Origin: Streptomyces bacillaris
Lineage (GTDB): Bacteria; Actinomycetota; Actinomycetes; Streptomycetales; Streptomycetaceae
DNA: 64,000 nucleotides
Direction: 5' to 3'
Assembly (NCBI RefSeq): GCF_003268675.1
Contig: NZ_CP029378.1
Location: 6,262,001-6,326,000, forward strand
In this document: piece after piece, positions 57,288 to 64,000 of the stretch
Numbering within the stretch: position 1 is the first letter of the stretch
Layout: each line of letters starts with the position of its first letter
The notes under the pieces: generated by a model
The model's database searches: none
What the model was told of the DNA's origin: nothing
The model's input: the letters and a program-made list of their open reading frames with translations, nothing else
Made by a program: the position numbers and the translations under genes

Positions 57288-58312
57288 TTGGCGGCCGCCT
57301 TCTTCGCCGGGGCCTTCTTGGCCGCAGGCGCCTTGCGCTCGCCCTCCGCCGGCTTCTCCCCGTCGGCCGCGGCCTTCGCCTCGCCGCCCGCGTGGAGCTT
57401 CTCCACCCCGAACTTCACCGCGGACTCATAGGTGTTGTCCGGGTCCAGCCGGCGCAGCTCCTCCGCCAGCAGCTCGGCGGTCTCGCGCCGCTTGAGCGCC
57501 ACCGCGCGGTCCGGCTGGCCCTGCATGGAGAGCGTGGCCAGCGAGCCGTCGGCCCGGTCGAGCACGATGACGCCGTTCTTCGTCTCCAGCCGGACGGCGG
57601 TCAGCCCGGGGCCGGCGGAGAGCGTGCGCTCCACCGGGACGCCGAGCCGGTCCGCGAGCCACATCGCGAGCAGTTCGCAGCTCGGGTTGTCGCTCTCGCC
57701 CTCGACGATCGCGCCGATCACGGTCGCCGGCTGCTGGTCCAGGGCGGCGGCCAGCATGGAGCGCCACGGCGTGATCCGGGTCCAGGCCAGATCGGTGTCG
57801 CCGGGGCTGTACGCCGCCGCCCGCACCGCCAGCTCGTCGAGCGGGGCCTCGGCGGAGTAGGTGTCGGTGATCCGGCGCTGGGCGAGCGCGCCCAGCGGGT
57901 CCTTCGCCGGGTCGGCGGGGGCGTCCTCCGGCCACCAGACCACGACCGGGGCGTCGGGGAGCAGCAGCGGGAGCACCACCGACTGGGCGTGGTTGGCCAG
58001 TTCGCCGTGGAGGCGCAGGACGACGGTCTCGCCGGTCCCGGCGTCCGAGCCGACCCGGACCTCGGCGTCCAGGCGGGCGTCGCGCCGGGCGCGCGGCGAG
58101 CGGCTGACCCGCTTGATCACCGCGATGATCCGCGAGGGGTGCTCGCGCGACGCGTCACCGGCCGACTTGAGCGCGTCGTACGCGTTCTCCTCGTCGGTGA
58201 CGATGACCAGCGTGAGCACCATGCCGATGGCGGGGGTGCCGATCGCCCGGCGGGCCGAGACCAGCGCCTGGTTGATCTGGCTGGATGTGGTCTCCGTGAG
58301 ATCGATCTTCAT
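57284..58312 (-). CDS. opcA: Glucose-6-phosphate dehydrogenase assembly protein OpcA
   Basis: 342 residues. Recognisable segments: TTSSQINQALVSARRAIGTPAIGMVLTLVI, LLLPDAPVVVWWPEDAPADPAKDPLG, and DLAWTRITPWRSMLAAALDQQ. OpcA is required for full activity and redox control of G6P dehydrogenase in actinobacteria and cyanobacteria. The C terminus is a Lys/Ala-rich tail (PAAKKAPAKKAAAK), similar in style to the UvrA tail. Overlaps zwf and pgl by 4 bases each. Confidence 0.95.
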   Translation of the reverse strand: MKIDLTETTSSQINQALVSARRAIGTPAIGMVLTLVIVTDEENAYDALKSAGDASREHPSRIIAVIKRVSRSPRARRDARLDAEVRVGSDAGTGETVVLRLHGELANHAQSVVLPLLLPDAPVVVWWPEDAPADPAKDPLGALAQRRITDTYSAEAPLDELAVRAAAYSPGDTDLAWTRITPWRSMLAAALDQQPATVIGAIVEGESDNPSCELLAMWLADRLGVPVERTLSAGPGLTAVRLETKNGVIVLDRADGSLATLSMQGQPDRAVALKRRETAELLAEELRRLDPDNTYESAVKFGVEKLHAGGEAKAAADGEKPAEGERKAPAAKKAPAKKAAAK

Positions 58313-59841
58313 GGCCGCCTCCAGCTCCGTCCGTCCCGTGCGAGCATTTCGTCGGCCTCCGCCGGACCCCAGGTGCCGGCCGCGTACTTGGCGGGCTTGC
58401 CGTGCTTGGCCCAGTACTCCTCGATCGGGTCGAGGATGGTCCAGGAGAGTTCGACCTCCTGGTGGCGCGGGAAGAGGTTGGCGTCCCCGAGCAGCACGTC
58501 CAGCAGGAGCCGCTCGTACGCCTCCGGGCTGGACTCCGTGAAGGACTCGCCGTACGCGAAGTCCATCGTGACGTCCCGGACCTCCATCGAGGTGCCGGGC
58601 ACCTTGGAGCCGAAGCGCACGGTCACACCCTCGTCGGGCTGGACCCGGATGACCAGGGCGTTGCCGCCCAGCTCCTCCGTGGCACCGGACTCGAAGGGGA
58701 GGTAGGGGGCGCGCTTGAAGACGACCGCGATCTCCGTGACCCGGCGGCCGAGCCGCTTCCCGGTCCGGAGGTAGAACGGCACGCCCGCCCAGCGGCGGTT
58801 GTTGATCGTCAGCTTGATCGCCGCGTAGGTGTCGGTCGTCGACTTGGGGTCGATGCCCTCCTCCTCGCAGTAGCCGAGGACCTCCTGGCCGCCCTGCCAG
58901 GCGTGCTCGTACTGGGCGCGCACGGTGTGCAGGCCGAGGTCCTCGGGCAGCTCGACGGCGGTGAGCACCTTGAGCTTCTCGGCGACCAGGGCCTTGGGGT
59001 GGAAGGAGCCGGGCTCCTCCATCGCGGTGAGCGCCAGCAGCTGGAGCAGGTGGTTCTGGATGACGTCACGGGCGGCGCCGATGCCGTCGTAGTAGCCGGC
59101 GCGGCCGCCGATGCCGATGTCCTCGGCCATCGTGATCTGCACGTGGTCGACGTAGGACCGGTTCCAGATCGGCTCGAACATCGTGTTGGCGAACCGCAGC
59201 GCCAGGATGTTCTGGACCGTCTCCTTGCCCAGGTAGTGGTCGATCCGGAAGACCTCGTTGGGCGGGAAGACGTCGTGCACGAGCTGGTTGAGCTCCTGCG
59301 CGCTGGCCAGGTCGTGGCCGAACGGCTTCTCGATGACGGCCCGTCGCCAGGAGCCCTCGGTCTGGTCGGCCAGGCCGTGCTTCTTGAGCTGCTGGACGAC
59401 CTTGGGGAAGAACTTCGGCGGCACGGAGAGGTAGAAGGCGAAGTTGCCTCCCGTCCCCTGCGCCTGGTCCAGCTCCTGGATGGTCGCCTTCAGCGTCTCG
59501 AACGCCTCGTCGTCGTCGAAGTTGCCCTGGACGAAGCGCATCCCCTGGATGAGCTGCTGCCAGACCTCCTCGCGGAACGGCGTACGGGCGTGCTCCTTGA
59601 CGGCGTCGTGGACGACCTGTGCGAAGTCCTCGTCCTCCCAGTCGCGGCGGGCGAAGCCGATGAGCGAGAAGCCCGGTGGCAGCAGGCCGCGGTTGGCCAG
59701 GTCGTAGACGGCAGGCATCAGCTTTTTACGGGACAAATCGCCCGTGACGCCGAAGATGACCAGGCCCGACGGCCCCGCGATACGCGGGAGCCGTCGGTCC
59801 TGTGCGTCACGGAGCGGGTTGGCTCCGGGAACAGCAGACAA
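58309..59841 (-). CDS. zwf: Glucose-6-phosphate 1-dehydrogenase
   Basis: 510 residues from TTG 59841, chosen because GGAGGG lies 9 bases upstream and the product then begins MSAVPGANPLRDAQDRRLPRI, the form usual in Streptomyces. NADP-binding GVTGDLSRKKLMP, active-site RIDHYLGKETVQNIL, and C-terminal EAYERLLLDVLLGDANLFPRHQEVE. It oxidises glucose 6-phosphate and supplies NADPH. It starts 5 bases after the tal stop and overlaps opcA by 4 bases. Confidence 0.96.
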   Translation of the reverse strand: MSAVPGANPLRDAQDRRLPRIAGPSGLVIFGVTGDLSRKKLMPAVYDLANRGLLPPGFSLIGFARRDWEDEDFAQVVHDAVKEHARTPFREEVWQQLIQGMRFVQGNFDDDEAFETLKATIQELDQAQGTGGNFAFYLSVPPKFFPKVVQQLKKHGLADQTEGSWRRAVIEKPFGHDLASAQELNQLVHDVFPPNEVFRIDHYLGKETVQNILALRFANTMFEPIWNRSYVDHVQITMAEDIGIGGRAGYYDGIGAARDVIQNHLLQLLALTAMEEPGSFHPKALVAEKLKVLTAVELPEDLGLHTVRAQYEHAWQGGQEVLGYCEEEGIDPKSTTDTYAAIKLTINNRRWAGVPFYLRTGKRLGRRVTEIAVVFKRAPYLPFESGATEELGGNALVIRVQPDEGVTVRFGSKVPGTSMEVRDVTMDFAYGESFTESSPEAYERLLLDVLLGDANLFPRHQEVELSWTILDPIEEYWAKHGKPAKYAAGTWGPAEADEMLARDGRSWRRP

Positions 59842-59846
59842 AGTGG

Positions 59847-60965
59847 TCAGCCCTCCGAGGGGGCGAGGCGCGAAAGCTCCGCCTCGGTCGACTTGAGCAG
59901 GTCGTTCCAGGACGCCTCGAACTTCTCGACGCCCTCGTCCTCCAGCACCTGCACGACCTCGTCGTACGAGACGCCGAGTTTCTTGATCGCGTCGAGGTCG
60001 GCGCGGGCCCGGTCGTAGCCGCCGGCGACGGTGTTGCCGGTGATCTCGCCGTGGTCCGCCACGGCCTCCAGGGTCGCCTCCGGCATGGTGTTGACCGTGT
60101 TGGGGGCGACCAGCTCGTCGACGTACAGGGTGTCCTTGAGGGACGGGTCCTTCACGCCGGTCGAGGCCCAGAGCGGGCGCTGCTTGTTGGCCTGCGCCTT
60201 GTCGAGCGCGGCCCAGCGGTCGGAGGAGAAGACCTCCTCGTACGCCTCGTAGGCCAGGCGCGCGTTGGCCAGGGCGGACTTGCCCTTGGCGGCCTTCGCC
60301 TCGTCGGAGCCGATGGCGTCCAGCCGCTTGTCGATCTCGGTGTCCACGCGGGACACGAAGAAGGACGCCACCGAGTGGATCTTGGACAGGTCCAGGCCCG
60401 CGGCCTTCGCCTTCTCCAGACCGGCCAGGTAGGCGTCCATGACCGCGCGGTACCGCTCCAGCGAGAAGATCAGCGTCACATTGACGCTGATGCCCCGGCC
60501 GATCGTTTCGGTGATGGCCGGGAGGCCCGCCTTGGTGGCCGGGATCTTGATGAGCGTGTTCGGCCGGTCGACCAGCCACGCCAGCTGCTTGGCCTCGGCG
60601 ACGGTGGCCGTGGTGTTGTGCGCCAGGCGCGGGTCCACCTCGATGGAGACCCGGCCGTCCTGGCCGTCGGTGGCGTCGAAGACCGGGCGCAGGATGTCGG
60701 CGGCGTCGCGGACGTCCGCCGTCGTGATCATGCGCAGGGCCTCCTCGACGGTGACCTTGCGGGCGGCGAGGTCGGTGAGCTGCTGCTCGTAGCCGTCGCC
60801 CGAGGAGATCGCCTTCTGGAAGATCGACGGGTTGGTGGTGACGCCGACGACATGGCTCTGGTCGATCAGCTCGGCGAGGTTGCCGGACGTGATCCGCTTG
60901 CGCGACAGGTCGTCGAGCCAGATCGCCACGCCCTCGTCGGAGAGGCGCTTGAGTGCGTCTGTCAT
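59847..60965 (-). CDS. tal: Transaldolase
   Basis: 372 residues, the long actinobacterial form. Start ATG 60965 has AGGAG nine bases upstream; the ATG at 60974 abuts that site and is unlikely. Family markers: GVTTNPSIFQKAI, NTLIKIPATKAGLPAI with the Schiff-base Lys, and ATGVKDPSLKD-like ASTGVKDPSLKDTLYVDELV. It transfers dihydroxyacetone units between sugar phosphates. Confidence 0.96.
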   Translation of the reverse strand: MTDALKRLSDEGVAIWLDDLSRKRITSGNLAELIDQSHVVGVTTNPSIFQKAISSGDGYEQQLTDLAARKVTVEEALRMITTADVRDAADILRPVFDATDGQDGRVSIEVDPRLAHNTTATVAEAKQLAWLVDRPNTLIKIPATKAGLPAITETIGRGISVNVTLIFSLERYRAVMDAYLAGLEKAKAAGLDLSKIHSVASFFVSRVDTEIDKRLDAIGSDEAKAAKGKSALANARLAYEAYEEVFSSDRWAALDKAQANKQRPLWASTGVKDPSLKDTLYVDELVAPNTVNTMPEATLEAVADHGEITGNTVAGGYDRARADLDAIKKLGVSYDEVVQVLEDEGVEKFEASWNDLLKSTEAELSRLAPSEG

Positions 60966-60999
60966 GAGTTGCATCTCCTACTAGTGGTATCTACCGGCG

Positions 61000-63087
61000 T
61001 CAGCGTGCTGCGGCTTCGAGAGATTCCCGTGCGGCGGCGGCCACGTTCTCGGGGGTGAAGCCGAACTCGCGGAAGAGGACCTTGGCGTCGGCCGAGGCGC
61101 CGAAGTGCTCGAGCGAGACGATCCGGCCGGCGTCCCCGACGTACCGGTGCCAGGTCAGGCCGATGCCCGCCTCCACGGCGACCCGCGCCTTGACCGACGG
61201 CGGGAGCACGCTCTCCTTGTAACCCTGATCCTGCTCCTCGAACCACTCGACGGACGGCATCGAGACCACCCGGGTCGGCACACCGGCCGCTTGGAGCTGC
61301 TCGCGCGCCTCGACAGCGACGTGGACCTCGGAGCCGGTCGCGATGAGCAGCACCTGCGGCTCGCCACCTTCGGCCTCGAACAGGACGTAACCGCCCTTGG
61401 CCGCGTCCTCGTTGGGCTCGTACGTCGGCACGCCCTGGCGGGTCAGCGCCAGACCGTGCGGGGTGCCCTTGCCGAACACCTTGGTGTAGCGGCGCAGGAT
61501 CTCGGCCCAGGCGATGGACGTCTCGTTGGCGTCGGCCGGGCGGACGATGTTCAGCCCCGGGATGGCGCGCAGCGAGGCCAGGTGCTCGACGGGCTGGTGG
61601 GTCGGGCCGTCCTCGCCGAGGCCGATCGAGTCGTGCGTCCACACGTACGTCACCGGCAGGTGCATCAGCGCGGAGAGGCGCACCGCGTTGCGCATGTAGT
61701 CGGAGAAGACCAGGAAGGTCCCGCCGTAGATACGGGTGTTGCCGTGCAGCGCGATGCCGTTCATGGCGGCGGCCATCGCGTGCTCGCGGATCCCGAAGTG
61801 GATCGTGCGGCCGTACGGGTCGGCCTCGGGCAGCGGGTTGCCGACCGGGAGGAACGAGGACGTCTTGTCGATCGTGGTGTTGTTCGAGCCCGCGAGGTCG
61901 GCGGAGCCGCCCCACAGCTCGGGCACGATCTCGCCCAGCGCCTGGAGGACCTTGCCGGAGGCGGCGCGGGTGGCCAGGGACTTGCCGGGCTCGAAGACCG
62001 GGAGCTTGTCCTCCCAGCCCGCGGGCAGCTCGCCCGCCGCGATCCGGTCGAAGTCGGCGGCGCGCTCGGGGTTGGCGGTGCGCCACGCGGCGAACGCCTT
62101 GTCCCACTCGGCACGGGCCTCACGGCCGCGGTCCAGGGCCTGGCGGGTGTGGCCGATGACCTCGTCGGAGACCTCGAAGGTCTGCTCCGGGTCGAAGCCC
62201 AGGACCCGCTTGGTGGCCGCGATCTCCGCCTCGCCGAGGGCCGAACCGTGGGCGGCCTCGGTGTTCTGGGCGTTCGGGGCGGGCCAGGCGATGATCGAGC
62301 GGGCCGCGATGAACGAGGGGCGCTCGGTCTCGGCCCTGGCCGCCTGGAGCGCCGCGTACAGGCCCGCCGGGTCCAGGTCGCCGTTGGCCTGCTGCTCGAC
62401 GCGCTGGACGTGCCAGCCGTACGCCTCGTACCGCTTGAGGGTGTCCTCGGAGACCGCGGTCTCGGTGTCGCCCTCGATGGAGATGTGGTTGTCGTCCCAG
62501 AGCAGGACCAGGTTGCCCAGCTTCTGGTGCCCGGCCAGCGAGGATGCCTCGGCGGCGATGCCCTCCTGGAGGCAGCCGTCACCGGCGACGACCCAGACGG
62601 TGTGGTCGAACGGGGAGGTGCCGGGGGCCGCCTCCGGGTCGAAGAGGCCGCGCTCGTAGCGGGCGGCCATGGCCATGCCCACCGCGTTGGCGACACCCTG
62701 GCCCAGCGGGCCCGTCGTCGTCTCGACACCGGTCGTGTGGCCGTACTCCGGGTGGCCCGGGGTCTTGGAGCCCCACGTCCGGAACGCCTTCAGGTCGTCC
62801 AGCTCCAGGCCGTAACCGGCCAGGTAGAGCTGGATGTAGAGGGTCAGGCTGGAGTGACCCGCCGACAGGACGAACCGGTCGCGGCCGGTCCACTCCGCGT
62901 CCGCCGGGTCGTGCCGCATGACTTTCTGGAACAGGGTGTACGCGGCGGGGGCCAGGCTCATCGCCGTGCCCGGGTGGCCGTTTCCGACTTTCTGTACGGC
63001 GTCCGCGGCGAGGACGCGGGCGGTGTCCACCGCCCGCTGGTCCAAATCGGTCCACTGGAGGTCTGAGGTGGTCGGCTTGATGCTCAC
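61000..63087 (-). CDS. tkt: Transketolase
   Basis: 695 residues from GTG 63087. ThDP-binding segments: KVGNGHPGTAMSLAPAAY, GPLGQGVANAVGMA, WVVAGDGCLQEGIAAEASSLAGHQKLGNLVLLWDDN (in parts), the pyrimidine-domain GIREHAMAAAMNGIALHG with catalytic Glu and the C-terminal GLTWHRYVGDAG. It moves two-carbon units in the pentose phosphate cycle. First gene of the minus-strand operon tkt-tal-zwf-opcA-pgl; the divergent ctaB lies 294 bases away. Confidence 0.97.
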   Translation of the reverse strand: MSIKPTTSDLQWTDLDQRAVDTARVLAADAVQKVGNGHPGTAMSLAPAAYTLFQKVMRHDPADAEWTGRDRFVLSAGHSSLTLYIQLYLAGYGLELDDLKAFRTWGSKTPGHPEYGHTTGVETTTGPLGQGVANAVGMAMAARYERGLFDPEAAPGTSPFDHTVWVVAGDGCLQEGIAAEASSLAGHQKLGNLVLLWDDNHISIEGDTETAVSEDTLKRYEAYGWHVQRVEQQANGDLDPAGLYAALQAARAETERPSFIAARSIIAWPAPNAQNTEAAHGSALGEAEIAATKRVLGFDPEQTFEVSDEVIGHTRQALDRGREARAEWDKAFAAWRTANPERAADFDRIAAGELPAGWEDKLPVFEPGKSLATRAASGKVLQALGEIVPELWGGSADLAGSNNTTIDKTSSFLPVGNPLPEADPYGRTIHFGIREHAMAAAMNGIALHGNTRIYGGTFLVFSDYMRNAVRLSALMHLPVTYVWTHDSIGLGEDGPTHQPVEHLASLRAIPGLNIVRPADANETSIAWAEILRRYTKVFGKGTPHGLALTRQGVPTYEPNEDAAKGGYVLFEAEGGEPQVLLIATGSEVHVAVEAREQLQAAGVPTRVVSMPSVEWFEEQDQGYKESVLPPSVKARVAVEAGIGLTWHRYVGDAGRIVSLEHFGASADAKVLFREFGFTPENVAAAARESLEAAAR

Positions 63088-63381
63088 CCTGCGTCAGGGC
63101 TCCTCTCCACTGTTCGTAGGCCGGTGGCTGATACCGCACCGGGCGCTGCCGAGCCTACCCTCGCCGGGGCCCACACCTCCCGGCTCTTTCCAGGGTGCGG
63201 GCGACGCGGGCACTTCGCCTCCCGGCGGACCTTCTCCGTACATCCCACAGTCACCCCCAACACGACCCCACCCCGGCGAAGGACGGTGTAGGCCCAACGT
63301 CTACAGTGGTCGGGTTCGCGCAAGTCTTCACAAGGGCCCCTCGGCCCGGAGCTTGCTGGGATTTCTCTGTCAGGGGTGTGC

Positions 63382-64000
63382 GTGACGGCCGTCGAGTCCC
63401 GACCCGCCGGGGTCGCCTTGACTCCCAGCCCAGGGGGCCATCGCCCGTACGGGGCCCGTGTCAAGGCATTCGTGGCGCTTACGAAGCCACGGATCATCGA
63501 GCTGTTGCTCATCACCACGATTCCGGTGATGTTCCTCGCCGCCCAGGGCGTACCCGACCTGTGGCTGGTGTTCGCCACCACCTTCGGGGGATATCTCTCG
63601 GCGGGCGGCGCCAACGCGCTCAACATGTACATCGACCGCGACATCGACGCGCTGATGGACCGCACGTCGCAGCGTCCGCTGGTCACCGGGATGGTCAGCC
63701 CGCGCGAGTGCCTCGTCTTCGGCATCTCCCTCGCGGTGATCTCGACCCTCTGGTTCGGACTGCTCGTCAACTGGCTGTCCGCCGGACTCGCCCTCGGGGC
63801 GCTGCTCTTCTACGTCGTCGTCTACACGATGCTCCTGAAGCGCCGCACCTCCCAGAACATCATCTGGGGCGGCATCGCCGGCTGCCTGCCGGTGCTCATC
63901 GGCTGGTCCTCCGTGACGAACTCCCTCTCCTGGGCCGCCGTCATCCTCTTCGCCGTCATCTTCTTCTGGACGCCGCCGCACTACTGGCCGCTCTCCATGA
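63382..64000 (+). CDS. ctaB: Protoheme IX farnesyltransferase (heme O synthase), 3' truncated
   Basis: The first 206 codons are present; the frame is open to the right edge. GTG 63382 has CAGGGG six bases before it; GTG 63376 is also in frame. UbiA-family signatures: FVALTKPRIIELLLITTIPVMF, and the prenyl-diphosphate motif NMYIDRDIDALMDRTSQRPL (NxxxD and DxxxD), with successive membrane helices and FFWTPPHYWPLS near the edge. It farnesylates heme B for cytochrome c oxidase. Adjacent divergent placement to tkt is conserved in Streptomyces. Confidence 0.96.
   Translation, partial: MTAVESRPAGVALTPSPGGHRPYGARVKAFVALTKPRIIELLLITTIPVMFLAAQGVPDLWLVFATTFGGYLSAGGANALNMYIDRDIDALMDRTSQRPLVTGMVSPRECLVFGISLAVISTLWFGLLVNWLSAGLALGALLFYVVVYTMLLKRRTSQNIIWGGIAGCLPVLIGWSSVTNSLSWAAVILFAVIFFWTPPHYWPLSM

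Overview
The window is chromosomal DNA of a Streptomyces or very close relative. It is about 72% G+C, with third positions almost always G or C. Its gene content is the conserved core of that genus: rpsA, coaE, uvrB, uvrA, the uvrC-rapZ-yvcK-whiA operon, gap-pgk-tpiA-secG, rbpA, pgi, a tkt-tal-zwf-opcA-pgl operon and ctaB. Mycothiol-type enzymes, PAC2, DUF6343, RbpA and WhiA fit an actinomycete. No rRNA, normal-order tRNA, CRISPR array, insertion sequence or prophage gene was seen.

Layout. Bases 1-3.8 kb: tail of a membrane protein, HrpB helicase and a methyltransferase, the last two on the minus strand. 3.8-9.2 kb: rpsA behind a near-consensus promoter and a 190-base leader, a secreted beta-helix protein, PAC2, CoaE and a TPR protein. 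9.2-16.9 kb: small membrane protein, methyltransferase, lipoprotein, an SNF2 helicase/SWIM protein pair, then a DUF7873-like gene followed by a structured non-coding region. 16.9-26.2 kb: peptidase-like protein, aminotransferase, divergent HxlR regulator, a kinase-like protein, psuG plus a PfkB kinase (pseudouridine breakdown), cupin, MFS exporter, Ogt and a phosphodiesterase. 26.3-38.2 kb: MHYT protein, UvrB, two TerD proteins, a riboswitch-controlled TerC, MBL hydrolase, mycothiol-type enzyme and UvrA. 38.4-41.7 kb: exported Rieske protein, an HTH protein and a secreted papain-like pair. 41.8-47.1 kb: uvrC-rapZ-yvcK-whiA, joined by overlaps. 47.3-53.1 kb: lower glycolysis, secG, rbpA and pgi. 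53-56.5 kb: paired PH-domain membrane proteins, an exported PGA-hydrolase-like protein and a VOC protein. 56.5-64 kb: pentose phosphate operon on the minus strand, then ctaB running off the end.

Functional links. Excision repair and alkylation repair (uvrA, uvrB, uvrC, ogt) and the SNF2 helicase are all here. uvrB and ogt carry perfect copies, and the helicase a near copy, of the LexA-independent actinobacterial damage promoter TTGTCRGTG-N8-TANNNT (RecA-NDp, PafBC). Glucose 6-phosphate handling is complete in both directions, from Pgi into glycolysis and from Zwf/OpcA/Pgl/Tal/Tkt into the pentose phosphate cycle. At least nine genes look leaderless, with TANNNT 6-8 bases before the start codon.

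The most unusual item is at 16.52-16.85 kb, just after the DUF7873-like gene. Two tandem elements each fold by hand into a complete tRNA cloverleaf, but in circularly permuted order: T arm and acceptor 3' strand first, then acceptor 5' strand and D arm. The acceptor stems are sealed by a short loop and the open ends lie at the anticodon stem. This looks like a protein plus tRNA-mimic RNA module that standard tRNA finders would miss. A second recurring theme is that many gene ends and spacers hold short tandem duplications of 9-48 bases, often copying the stop-codon region of the adjacent gene.
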